Of a stretch of DNA of 64,000 nucleotides, positions 26,130 to 34,918 are shown piece after piece. Origin of the DNA: Pseudopedobacter sp037968815 (GTDB lineage: Bacteria; Bacteroidota; Bacteroidia; Sphingobacteriales; Sphingobacteriaceae). How positions within the stretch are numbered: the first letter of the stretch is position 1; each line of letters opens with the position of its first letter. The notes beneath the pieces are model-generated. The model did no database searches and had not been told where the DNA came from. It worked only from the letters and a program-made list of their open reading frames with translations. Location: positions 186,001 through 250,000 of the forward strand of contig JBBKWF010000011.1 in the NCBI GenBank assembly GCA_037968815.1, read 5' to 3'. The position numbers were made by a program, and so were the translations under genes.

Positions 26130-27566
26130 TTAGGCGGTTTTTAATCCAGCTTTTTCTTTAATAAACCCTAAAATACGTTTATCAGTGAATATTAAAACGG
26201 CAAAACCAATTACCCAAAACCCGATAAATAATAGATAGTTGTTCACCAAATCTGATAGGTAAACATACCCAAGCCAAGCTAAAAATAGGAATAAATAGGA
26301 TTTGAATATCGCAAAGACAGAGGTGATTTTTTGCTTAACCATCACCGTATCCTGCAATAAATGGAAAACGATAAAAGAAGCCAAAATAGATAGGTTAATT
26401 ACGGTCAAGGATTTCCAATACATTAAGCCAATAAAGCACAATGCAAAATTAACCATGAAGCTGGCGATATTGAACCACATATCCCGTTTCTCCATCTTCA
26501 AAATGATAAGCACATTGGCTTGTAGTAAAGCCGTAGGAAAAATAAGAATGGTTAAAAACATACCCTTGGTGTAATAACCTGCATTTGCAAAATTATCGCC
26601 GAAAGCTAACAATACAATATCATCCGCAAAGGAATACATGAACGAAAAAGCTAAAAAGCCAAACACCAAATAAAGCTTATAAAACAGCTTGTAAAAATTG
26701 CTAAAAGCTACTACTCCACCCTCTTTATAAACTTTTAATAATTCAGGAAAAATGGATGCCGAAATAATTACAGGAATAACTTCTGCCAGAGAGAAAAACT
26801 TATAGGCAATCTCATAGGTTGCAACATCGGCAACTGTTAAAAATTTAGAAATTAAGATACTGCCAATGCGCCAATAAATTACGGCAATGCTTCCCACAAT
26901 AATAAAAGGCCAATTGGTTACAATTAAACTCTTAAAATCATGTAGGCTGACTTTATTTTTAATAATAGAACTAAAATTAGCCAGTTTTGAGGTTGAAATC
27001 TTTAAGAAAAGGTTTAAGGTGATCATCCTAAATATCACTAAAACTACCGCCATTTGGATAATGGTGTATGGGTAAATAAATATCACCACGCCTAAAGAAA
27101 CCTTTAAAACAGCTTCTACAATTAACACCACAAAGGTTTTATTTTGCTCAAATTGAGCAATGTTTAGGTGTTTTACGCTGTAAATAATATTATCAAATAC
27201 AATGTTAATTCCGATTAATAAACTCAAAATCTGGATTGTTGGGTCACTGTATAAGGTATAGGCAACCACTACGTTAACTAAGTAAAAAAACAAGCCGGCA
27301 AAAAGCTGGATTTTTAAAAACTTATTTAAAAAGTGCGAAAGATCTTCTTCATCGCTCAATTGACGAATAAACCACTGCCCTAAACCTAAAGCAGAAAAAG
27401 AGGAAATCACTTGATACAAAGAGTTTGCTATCAAATAATTACCAAAATCTACGACAGGAAATTTACGGGCAATAATTAAAAAGAATGCACTCAATAACAC
27501 GTTTTGCAAAATATTGGAGGCCAAACCCCACATACTATTTTGCAAAAAACTTTTCTTCTTAGTCAT
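26130..27566 (-). CDS. wzx: Wzx-type polysaccharide flippase (copy 1)
   Basis: The 478-aa protein has about 12-14 membrane helices and the MATE/oligosaccharide-flippase look of Wzx: N-terminal SFLQNSMWGLASNILQNVLLSAF (split), GLGQWFIRQ, and GVVAFSNFYKLFYKLYLVFGFLAF in the middle. It should flip undecaprenyl-PP-linked repeat units across the inner membrane for Wzy. It lies between wzy1 and the GT4 gene with 1-14-bp spacers. Sequence in this family varies greatly, so the assignment rests on topology and context. Confidence 0.85.
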   Translation of the reverse strand: MTKKKSFLQNSMWGLASNILQNVLLSAFFLIIARKFPVVDFGNYLIANSLYQVISSFSALGLGQWFIRQLSDEEDLSHFLNKFLKIQLFAGLFFYLVNVVVAYTLYSDPTIQILSLLIGINIVFDNIIYSVKHLNIAQFEQNKTFVVLIVEAVLKVSLGVVIFIYPYTIIQMAVVLVIFRMITLNLFLKISTSKLANFSSIIKNKVSLHDFKSLIVTNWPFIIVGSIAVIYWRIGSILISKFLTVADVATYEIAYKFFSLAEVIPVIISASIFPELLKVYKEGGVVAFSNFYKLFYKLYLVFGFLAFSFMYSFADDIVLLAFGDNFANAGYYTKGMFLTILIFPTALLQANVLIILKMEKRDMWFNIASFMVNFALCFIGLMYWKSLTVINLSILASFIVFHLLQDTVMVKQKITSVFAIFKSYLFLFLAWLGYVYLSDLVNNYLLFIGFWVIGFAVLIFTDKRILGFIKEKAGLKTA

Positions 27567-27580
27567 AAATGTATCTTCTC

Positions 27581-28864
27581 TTATTCGGTAATTACTAAAA
27601 CGCCGTGATCATATCTTTGAGCGTAAACTAATAAAACCGATGTTATGGTTGCAATTAAAATCATCAAACGGGCATCTCCCAAAGAATAAACAGAGTAAAA
27701 CCCTAAAAACCAACTCAGTAAAGCAGAGGTTAAAAATATCAAATTAAAATCTTTCACTTTAAATAAGAAGGTTTTTATCCCTCTGTAAATTGCATTCAGT
27801 ATAAAGGCAAAAATCCCGAAAGTGCCTAAAGTGCCTAATTCTGTTAAAAATTTCAAATAACCGCTTTCTGGGTGATCAAAAAACACTTTTTCTCCGCCCA
27901 CCATCCAAAACTGATCTGGCACATGTACTTCCACATATTTTGCATAATTATCAATACCAATGCCCAACCAAAAGTTGTTAAAATACATCTTATACGCTTC
28001 CTGCCAAATAGCGTTACGTACAGCGTAAGAATCTGCTAAAGACTCTCCCCTACTAAACACAATGAGGTATTCGCTAAGGCTGACAACCACTAAACCAACG
28101 GCAACAATCCCAATAGCTCCTAAAAATTTAACTTTAGTTTCGCTAAAAAGCACAATAAAAAATATCCCCAGTACCAAACCTAAAAGTGCCGCCCTACCGC
28201 CAGTTAAAAACAGTGCAATCACCGCTCCGCCAAATAAATAATAGCTGTATTTAGAGTAGTTTAAATCACCGGGCTTTTTGATTAAAGAGATAAAAGCTAA
28301 AGCTGAAAGAAACTGAGCGTGTTTTTGTGGATCCTGAAAGATACCCGGATAACGGATGCTTTCAAAAGTGATATTCGGGTTTTCCATTGTGGTTAAAGAG
28401 AAATTTACCCCTAAAACAATCTGCAAAAACAAGAAACCCAAAGAAATTGCCAATGTAAATTTAAGCGCAGAAATAATCCTGAAAATAAATTCTTGGTCTT
28501 TTATACACTCAGAAATCAGTACATGGATAAATATGATGATCGGTAAAAACTTTGCTATCCCCAAAATTGCATTCGGCACAAAGTCTGAGGCTATAGCGCC
28601 GATAAACAATACAATCACAAAGTACAGACTTAAACCAAACTTACTGTTGCTAAACAAAGGCTGGTCGTTACGTAAAGAATAGAAAAAGTAGAAGTAGGTA
28701 ATTAGCTGAAAAGCGCTATAAACGGAATCGGCAGAATAAATAATTGGGAAGAAATAGAGAATGAAAAGCAGGTACTCTTTTGCGGGTTGCTTACTTTTTA
28801 ATATCGCATAAAATGAAAGCAGGATAACTAAGTACGGAATTAGTTTTAAGATTAGCTCTTTCAA
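27581..28864 (-). CDS. wzy: O-antigen ligase/Wzy-type polymerase (copy 1)
   Basis: A 427-aa membrane protein with about 11-12 helices and a large periplasmic loop near residues 270-330. FLTGGRAALLGLVLGIFFIVLF is the Wzy_C (O-antigen ligase family) core, followed by NFWLGIGIDNYAKYVEVH and DHPESGYLKFLTELGTLG with the conserved His and Glu. It should join flipped repeat units into polymer. It is set between wzc1 (33 bp upstream) and wzx1 (14 bp downstream), a complete Wzx/Wzy arrangement. Confidence 0.82.
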   Translation of the reverse strand: MKELILKLIPYLVILLSFYAILKSKQPAKEYLLFILYFFPIIYSADSVYSAFQLITYFYFFYSLRNDQPLFSNSKFGLSLYFVIVLFIGAIASDFVPNAILGIAKFLPIIIFIHVLISECIKDQEFIFRIISALKFTLAISLGFLFLQIVLGVNFSLTTMENPNITFESIRYPGIFQDPQKHAQFLSALAFISLIKKPGDLNYSKYSYYLFGGAVIALFLTGGRAALLGLVLGIFFIVLFSETKVKFLGAIGIVAVGLVVVSLSEYLIVFSRGESLADSYAVRNAIWQEAYKMYFNNFWLGIGIDNYAKYVEVHVPDQFWMVGGEKVFFDHPESGYLKFLTELGTLGTFGIFAFILNAIYRGIKTFLFKVKDFNLIFLTSALLSWFLGFYSVYSLGDARLMILIATITSVLLVYAQRYDHGVLVITE

Positions 28865-28897
28865 ATTGCTGTTTCAAATAATCTAAATTAACTGCTA

Positions 28898-31270
28898 TTA
28901 AAAGCGTTTTAAAAACGCTTTTAAATTCTTTATAAAACCAAGTTTAGGCTTCTCTGCTCCTTTTGGATAATAGCTTTTACCGTAATCGCTGATACCTTCT
29001 TCTGGTCTAGCCGAATTAATTACAATATATGCCTTAGTAAAGCTTTTTTGTAAGGTATCAATAAATTTAAGGTATGCCTTTTTAGTTTTGTTGCATCGCA
29101 CTACAAACAATAATAGTGGATTAAATTTGGCTAAAATCAAAGCATCTGCTGCCAAACGGATTGGTGGTGCATAAATAATTACATCGTCGTAATTTTGCTT
29201 TAACCAAGTGATCAAAATTTCAAGCTCTACTTTTTCTATCAGTTCTGACGCTAAATTTTCAGAAGAAAAGCCACTTGTAATTATGTCTAATCCGTAATGC
29301 AGTTCCGATTTTTTGATTAAGTCTTCTTTCTGGATTTCGCCTTCTAAAAATTGAATCATCCCCGGTTCATCGCCATCAATATTAAAAAAGGATCCTAAAT
29401 AATTTCTACGTAAATCTAAATCTATTAAAGCCACCCTGCGTCCAGATTTTGCTAAAGTAAGCGCTAAATTTGAAGCAATAAATGACTTCCCTTCTCCAAT
29501 TATACTTGAAGTCAACAAAGTAAGTCTGCCTTTTTCTGTTGCGGAATGCAGGCTTAATATTTTGGTCCGTAGATACCTAAATTCTTCAATTACACCACTA
29601 AAATAGGCATTATTGATAATCAAAGGAGACCTTGTGGCCACTTGTCTGATTTCTGCAATGATTGGTAAATTACTCTCTCTAGCTACAAGAGTTTTACTTT
29701 TAACTTTATCGTTAAACAAGCTTCTGGCAATTATTAAAGCTATCGGAAAACCAAAACCCATTAACAAGGCAATTGCCAAAACCAAAATTTTATTTGGCCA
29801 CTTTACCGGTCCAGCATAAGCTGCATCAATCACCCTTGCATCAGCCAAAGTGGAAGCATAACTCAATGAAATTTCTTCTTTCTTTTTTAACAGGTAAAGA
29901 AATAAATCTTGCTTTACATTTTCTTGTCGCTTAATAGCAATATACTCTCTTTCCTCACCAGGAATTCTACTAATATCTGCCTTAAAACCTTCATCAAAAG
30001 CTTCTAACTTTTGTTTAGTATTTTCTAATGTTAACTTAATAGTGGATATATTGATTTTCACAGCCGATTTAAGCTCAGCTATTTGCGAGTTAAGCGGGTT
30101 GAAAATCGGGTTGTTTTCTGGTGTAGTTGATAATAAACGGGCTTTATCATTCTCCAACTGATTAAGTTTGGCAATCATGATATTTAAGCCTGGATCATCA
30201 ATACCTAAAGTAGAAGGCACTTTTTTATAAAGCGAAGGAGAATTAACGTAATCTTCAATTCCTTCTACCACATTTAGTTTTACCTTAACATCGTTAAGTT
30301 TGCTGTCATTTGCTTGTGCATTTTCTAAAAATATCCGAGATTCTGAGGTAATATCAGTTAAACGTCTGCTACTTTTAAACCTTTCAGACTGCCCTTCTAC
30401 GTCTCTTAATTCTTTGGAAATTGTTTCCAATCGGCTATCAATAAAATCGATAGTACTTTTGGTAATTCTATTTTTCTCTGTAGCGGTTGCCTTATTATAA
30501 ATGATAATTAAATGATTTAATATGGCTTTCCCTCTTTCTCTTGCTGCATCTGTTAATGACAGACTTACCGTTGGAGATTTTTTATTAAGCAAAGCAATCT
30601 CAATTCCTTTTTGATAATCACTTACTGTTTTCTCAAAATCTTTAAATGAAACCTGTATGCTTTTCCCAAAATACTTACTGTACTCTGGCGTCTTTTTAAC
30701 TTTAAAAGTACCTAAGCTGGTGGTGATTTCTTTATCAAAAGGATATTCGATAGCTATATCATCGTTTTCGGTAAGGAAGTAAGTTTTGTCATTTTTAATA
30801 TATACAATAACATTTTTGCCTTCTATTTTTTCATCTGTTTTGGTGAAAACAAATTTCACAGGGCTTTTACCGTATAAATTCTCTTTCCCTATTTTTTTGT
30901 TCGATTGGTAATCAATCCAAAGTTGTAAATCAGACACCAGAGTGTTCATCAAACTACGTGATTTCAACACTTCAATCTCGTTATCTACTGTTTTATTGGG
31001 CGATGTGATATCCAGTTCCTGTAATGCAATACCAGTACGGCGGTTGTTCTCTATATTATTATCATCTTTAATCAGCAGTGATGCTTTAATCTCGTAAACT
31101 GGTTTAGTTATTTTAAGATAAACCACCGCCAAAGAAAGCGTAGCGAAAACACAAATAAGAAAAAGTGGCCAATGGAAAAGGTACTTCATCAACACTTCTC
31201 TTGGTTTAAAAGAATCGTCTTGACTGTAAGCCCTAACTACCGGATAATTATCTTTCTGTGGTGAAAACAT
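28898..31270 (-). CDS. wzc: Wzc-like polysaccharide co-polymerase/BY-kinase (copy 1), Walker B altered
   Basis: The 790-aa inner-membrane protein has two membrane segments (about 30-55 and 505-525) around a long coiled periplasmic domain with GumC/GNVR motifs, then a cytoplasmic BY-kinase domain. Walker A (SSIIGEGKS, about 590) and Walker A' (ALIDLDLRR, about 613) are intact. The Walker B Asp is replaced: DDVIIYAPP has Tyr where DTP/DSP is expected (about 695). A C-terminal DYGKSYY cluster could be phosphorylated. It overlaps no neighbour but sits 3 bp after wza1. It controls chain length and export; kinase activity is doubtful. Confidence 0.88.
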   Translation of the reverse strand: MFSPQKDNYPVVRAYSQDDSFKPREVLMKYLFHWPLFLICVFATLSLAVVYLKITKPVYEIKASLLIKDDNNIENNRRTGIALQELDITSPNKTVDNEIEVLKSRSLMNTLVSDLQLWIDYQSNKKIGKENLYGKSPVKFVFTKTDEKIEGKNVIVYIKNDKTYFLTENDDIAIEYPFDKEITTSLGTFKVKKTPEYSKYFGKSIQVSFKDFEKTVSDYQKGIEIALLNKKSPTVSLSLTDAARERGKAILNHLIIIYNKATATEKNRITKSTIDFIDSRLETISKELRDVEGQSERFKSSRRLTDITSESRIFLENAQANDSKLNDVKVKLNVVEGIEDYVNSPSLYKKVPSTLGIDDPGLNIMIAKLNQLENDKARLLSTTPENNPIFNPLNSQIAELKSAVKINISTIKLTLENTKQKLEAFDEGFKADISRIPGEEREYIAIKRQENVKQDLFLYLLKKKEEISLSYASTLADARVIDAAYAGPVKWPNKILVLAIALLMGFGFPIALIIARSLFNDKVKSKTLVARESNLPIIAEIRQVATRSPLIINNAYFSGVIEEFRYLRTKILSLHSATEKGRLTLLTSSIIGEGKSFIASNLALTLAKSGRRVALIDLDLRRNYLGSFFNIDGDEPGMIQFLEGEIQKEDLIKKSELHYGLDIITSGFSSENLASELIEKVELEILITWLKQNYDDVIIYAPPIRLAADALILAKFNPLLLFVVRCNKTKKAYLKFIDTLQKSFTKAYIVINSARPEEGISDYGKSYYPKGAEKPKLGFIKNLKAFLKRF

Positions 31271-31273
31271 ATA

Positions 31274-32068
31274 TTACCTATAAATAGTAGAAAGTCCGAT
31301 TACAACTACAGAAAGCGCTGCAACAAATAATGTAGCGTTTCTGTGGCCGATATCATAAGGTGCGTATTTAGTTTTATCTGGTTGCACATAAATTACATCA
31401 TTACCTTTTAAATAATAATAGTCTGATGTAAAAAGTGCTTTGGAGTTTAGGTTGATTGGGATATAATTTCTTTCTCCGCCCTGCTCTCTAATTAAAATTA
31501 CTTCTTTTCTTTTTGCAGTAATATTTAAATCGCCCGCTAATGCTAAAGCCTCTAAAATAGTGATGCGTTCTGTTTTTACCGGATAAACATCTGGTTTAGC
31601 AACATCTCCTAAAACAGAAATTTTCATATTTATAACTCTGGCAATTACTGCTGCATTTTTAAGGTAAGGAGTCAATTTATCTAACAGCATTTTCTTAAGT
31701 TCTGGCGTAGTTAAGCCCACCACTTTTAGTTTGCCCAATACCGGAAACTGGATTTCTCCGTTGCCATCAACCAAATAGCCTTCATAAGGATTTATTGGGT
31801 TTCCGGCGCTCACGTCCTCGTTATTGCTGTTTAATCGAGAAAGTTTGTTGTTAAAAACTGAAGATGCTTCTGCACTTGCACTACTTACAATAATCCCTAA
31901 AACATCATCTTTTTGTATAGTTGGCGAAGAAAAATTAGCAATTTCTTCTGTTACAGGGTTGCTTAATTTTAGATCCTGAAAATATGGAATTTGTTGATAT
32001 CTGCTACCACAAGAACTTGCCAATACACTCAATAAAATAACAATACAGATATGATTTTTTATTTTCAT
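31274..32068 (-). CDS. wza: Wza-type outer-membrane polysaccharide export lipoprotein (copy 1)
   Basis: A 264-aa export protein with a lipoprotein signal ending LASSC, then the Poly_export domain (about 40-140: PTIQKDDVLGIIVSSAS, GYLVDGNGEIQFPVLGKLKV) and a SLBB domain (ISVLGDVAKPDVYPVKTERITILEALALAG, split). A C-terminal hydrophobic stretch (ATLFVAALSVVVIGLSTIY) fits the outer-membrane anchor helix. This is the short Bacteroidota form. It heads the minus-strand operon wza1-wzc1-wzy1-wzx1-GT. The divergent GT4 gene at 32202 leaves a 133-bp shared promoter region. Confidence 0.9.
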   Translation of the reverse strand: MKIKNHICIVILLSVLASSCGSRYQQIPYFQDLKLSNPVTEEIANFSSPTIQKDDVLGIIVSSASAEASSVFNNKLSRLNSNNEDVSAGNPINPYEGYLVDGNGEIQFPVLGKLKVVGLTTPELKKMLLDKLTPYLKNAAVIARVINMKISVLGDVAKPDVYPVKTERITILEALALAGDLNITAKRKEVILIREQGGERNYIPINLNSKALFTSDYYYLKGNDVIYVQPDKTKYAPYDIGHRNATLFVAALSVVVIGLSTIYR

Positions 32069-32123
32069 TTAATCTTGTGGTTTTTCTTTAGCTTGTTAGG
32101 GTGCTATCAAATAAAGGCAACGC

Positions 32124-32131
32124 CAAACGTA
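32124..32131 (-). promoter_or_regulatory. Possible -7 element for the wza1 operon
   Basis: The minus strand reads TACGTTTG (TAnnTTTG), 55 bp ahead of the wza1 ATG. No TTTG lies 19-21 bp upstream. This is the only consensus-like site I found in the 133-bp divergent spacer. Confidence 0.3.
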
Positions 32132-32201
32132 AAACTCCGTAAAAGTAAAATTAATTCATTCGATTTGGCTAAAAGAACTTACTTTTAAACATATTTAGTT
32201 T

Positions 32202-33269
32202 ATGAACATTATTATTACTGCTCCGTCTTTAGATTCTAATCACAATGTTAGCGGTATCTCTTCGATGGTTAACTTTATTATCGAAAAAAATCCACAGCAA
32301 AATTATATCCATTTTCAAATAGGTAAACGTGATAACGACGGCAGAGGTTTTAGCAGAGTCTCAAATATCATCTCCAGTTATTTTAAATGGTTTTTTCTAT
32401 TGCTAAAAACTAGAGATAAGTTAGTGCATTTTAACTTGCCTTTAGATGCAAAATCTGTGATTAGAGATTGCCCTCTAGTTATTTTAACCCGATTAATGGG
32501 TGTTAAAATGATTATCCATGTGCATGGCGGAGTTTACATTTTAAATAACAACATCCCTAGTTGGGCTAAGTTTTTAATAAAACATTCCTTAAATGGCAAT
32601 AACCCAAAAATTGTTTTGGGGCAAATTGAAAAAGAGTTTCTTACCGCTACTTTCCATTGTAAAAATGTTCACGTTTTGCCAAACAGTTTAAACTTAGATG
32701 ACGCTTCTTTATTTGAAAGAGAAAGTGAAGAACATTTGAAATTTTTATATTTAGGAAGGCTCAGCAAAGAAAAAGGACTTGAATATATTTATCAAGCATT
32801 TAAAACTTTGATAGAAAAACACAATTATACTCCTGAGTTTTTTATGGCTGGCAAAGGAGAAGATCAAGAAGAATATGTTTCTAAATTCAGTGATCTATTA
32901 GGAAACAGTTTTCATTTTAAGGGAGTTGTATTTGGTAGTGCAAAAACAGAACTGCTAAAATCCTGCAACATTTTCTTACTGCCCTCCTTTTTTGAAGGTT
33001 TACCTATTTCTTTGTTAGAAGCAATGTCCTTTGGTCAAATTCCAATCGTAACCAATGTAGGCTCGATAAAGTACGTTGTAGAAAACAAAAAAAATGGTTT
33101 ATTTGCAGGCGTAAAGAATAGTGCTGATATAGTGAATGGAATTTTAGAGATTAAGAGTAACCCACAATGGTTAGAAACCTTTAGCAAAGCGGCAAAAGAA
33201 ACTGTTTTTTTAGACTTTAACCCCAAAGAGTATATCGCTAAACTGAATCTTATTTATACCTATGAATAA
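32202..33269 (+). CDS. Glycosyltransferase, GT4 type
   Basis: The 355-aa GT-B enzyme has an N-terminal acceptor half (MNIIITAPSLDSNHNVSGISS, then VKMIIHVHGGVYI) and a C-terminal donor half with FLYLGRLSKEKGLEYIYQAF, FMAGKGEDQEEY and the E-x7-E motif region LLPSFFEGLPISLLEAMSFG followed by PIVTNVG (split). It opens a plus-strand set of four overlapping genes (GT4, deacetylase, GT26, priming transferase) that share 4-8-bp overlaps, so translational coupling is likely. It should extend the lipid-linked repeat unit. Sugar donor is unknown. Confidence 0.88.
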   Translation: MNIIITAPSLDSNHNVSGISSMVNFIIEKNPQQNYIHFQIGKRDNDGRGFSRVSNIISSYFKWFFLLLKTRDKLVHFNLPLDAKSVIRDCPLVILTRLMGVKMIIHVHGGVYILNNNIPSWAKFLIKHSLNGNNPKIVLGQIEKEFLTATFHCKNVHVLPNSLNLDDASLFERESEEHLKFLYLGRLSKEKGLEYIYQAFKTLIEKHNYTPEFFMAGKGEDQEEYVSKFSDLLGNSFHFKGVVFGSAKTELLKSCNIFLLPSFFEGLPISLLEAMSFGQIPIVTNVGSIKYVVENKKNGLFAGVKNSADIVNGILEIKSNPQWLETFSKAAKETVFLDFNPKEYIAKLNLIYTYE

Positions 33270-34176
33270 AATACTTAACTTTCATTTAGTAGATAACCCC
33301 GAATGGTTTGAGAGTGCAATCAAATTAATTAAGTCAAAATACCGGATGGTAAACATTGATACTTTAATTGATTACTACAACGGAAAAACTACTTTAAAAA
33401 ACGCTTGCCATATTACAGTTGATGATGGCGACCAAACCTTTTACGATTTCATTTATCCAGTTTTAAAAAAACATAGGGTCCCTGCCTCTTTATACGTATC
33501 TCCTAAAATCTTTAATGAAGGTAATAATTACTGGTTTCAAGAGGTTGAAGGCTATAATGATTGGATTTTAAAGCAGATTATTGCTAAAGAAAAAAATATT
33601 GATGCCGAAAAATTAAAACCTTATAATGTTTTCAACGTATTAAAGGCTTTCGACATCAATAAAATTCATCAATTTTTAGACTTGTACCGCTCTCAAACAA
33701 ATACGCCACTAAAGCCTTATCAAAATATGAGCATTGCTCAACTTCGTGAAGTTGACGCTGAAGGCTTGGTAACTATTGGCGGACACACTATGAACCATCC
33801 TATTTTAAATAATGAGGATAATGAAAGTGCTAAATACGAGATTAATGAATCTGTACAGCAGTTAGAAAAATTACTAGGCCACCCGACAAAATGTTTCTCG
33901 TACCCTAACGGTATTCCCGGTTACGATTTTACTGTTAGAGAGCAGAATCTTTTGAGAGCAAACGGAATTGAAATCACCTTTTCTACGGAAGCTAAAAACT
34001 TCAATATAAAAAATGATGTAATGAGTGTTCCGCGGATAGGTATTTCAAATAACGAATCAATGCTATTTTTAAAAGCAAAACTAATGTTAGGCCCTGTTTG
34101 GGATAACTTAAAAAGAATAAAAAGTACCGGTGAATATAAACACCGCAAAGAAATCTTTAATATCCTAAATGACTGA
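33262..34176 (+). CDS. Polysaccharide deacetylase (NodB/CE4 family)
   Basis: A 304-aa CE4-type esterase. The metal-binding motif 1 is HITVDDGDQTF (Asp-Asp) and motif 2 is GGHTMNHPIL, giving the His-x3-His pair. A later CFSYPNGIPGYD fits motif 3. There is no signal peptide, so it probably acts on the lipid-linked sugar in the cytoplasm, unlike secreted chitin deacetylases. It overlaps the GT4 gene by 8 bp upstream and the GT26 gene by 8 bp downstream. Removal of N-acetyl groups from the repeat unit is the expected role. Confidence 0.87.
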   Translation: MNKILNFHLVDNPEWFESAIKLIKSKYRMVNIDTLIDYYNGKTTLKNACHITVDDGDQTFYDFIYPVLKKHRVPASLYVSPKIFNEGNNYWFQEVEGYNDWILKQIIAKEKNIDAEKLKPYNVFNVLKAFDINKIHQFLDLYRSQTNTPLKPYQNMSIAQLREVDAEGLVTIGGHTMNHPILNNEDNESAKYEINESVQQLEKLLGHPTKCFSYPNGIPGYDFTVREQNLLRANGIEITFSTEAKNFNIKNDVMSVPRIGISNNESMLFLKAKLMLGPVWDNLKRIKSTGEYKHRKEIFNILND

Positions 34177-34918
34177 TTCTACAACCATACATAGCATTGG
34201 TTACGATATATTTGCATCTAGTTTAGATGATTTACCTACAGCGCATCAAACTTTGGTAAACACTATAAACCAATACTCTTATTGCATTGCAGAAAACGAC
34301 CCTGAATTTAAAGCCTCTTTACAAAATGCTGATGTTCTATTAGCAGATGGGATTGCAATTGTTGTTACAGTAAGGATAGTAGATGGCTTTAAAATCAAAA
34401 AAATAGCAGGTGCCGATCTTCATAAATATTGCTTAGATAAATTACAGAAGACCAATGGTTCTTGTTTTTATTTGGGTTCTAATGTCTCCACACTTCAAAA
34501 AATAACCACTCATATCAATGAAGAGTATCCAAATATTAGAGTTGGTACTTTTTCGCCTCCATATAAAACGGTTTTTACTGATGCAGAAAACGCTGAAATG
34601 CTTGCACAGGTTAACACATTTAAACCTGATGTTTTGTTTGTAGGGATGACTGCTCCAAAACAAGAAAAGTGGGCTTATGCAAACAAACAGCAACTTGATA
34701 CGCAATTAATTTGCTCTGTTGGAGCTGTCTTTGATTTTTATGCCGGCACTGTAAAAAGACCCAGCAAAATTTGGGTTGATTTAGGGCTTGAATGGCTAGG
34801 GCGCTTTATTAAAGAGCCAAAAAGAATGTGGAAACGATATATTTATTATGGTTTTATTTTCTGTTACCATCTAGTAAACCAAAAATTTAATAAACAAAAA
34901 CCTTCTTTCGGTAAATGA
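34169..34918 (+). CDS. WecG/TagA/CpsF-family glycosyltransferase (GT26)
   Basis: A 249-aa GT26 enzyme. The family motifs are GYDIFASSLDDLPTAH, IAENDPEFKASLQNADVLLADGIAIV (split), GSCFYLGSNV and VLFVGMTAPKQEKWAY, ending with DFYAGTVKRPSKIWVDLGLEWLGRF (split) and a short amphipathic tail (PKRMWKRYIYYG) that docks on the membrane. GT26 enzymes add the second sugar (often ManNAc or ManNAcA) to the primed lipid carrier. It sits directly before the priming transferase, overlapping it by 4 bp, consistent with early steps of repeat-unit assembly. Confidence 0.9.
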   Translation: MTDSTTIHSIGYDIFASSLDDLPTAHQTLVNTINQYSYCIAENDPEFKASLQNADVLLADGIAIVVTVRIVDGFKIKKIAGADLHKYCLDKLQKTNGSCFYLGSNVSTLQKITTHINEEYPNIRVGTFSPPYKTVFTDAENAEMLAQVNTFKPDVLFVGMTAPKQEKWAYANKQQLDTQLICSVGAVFDFYAGTVKRPSKIWVDLGLEWLGRFIKEPKRMWKRYIYYGFIFCYHLVNQKFNKQKPSFGK

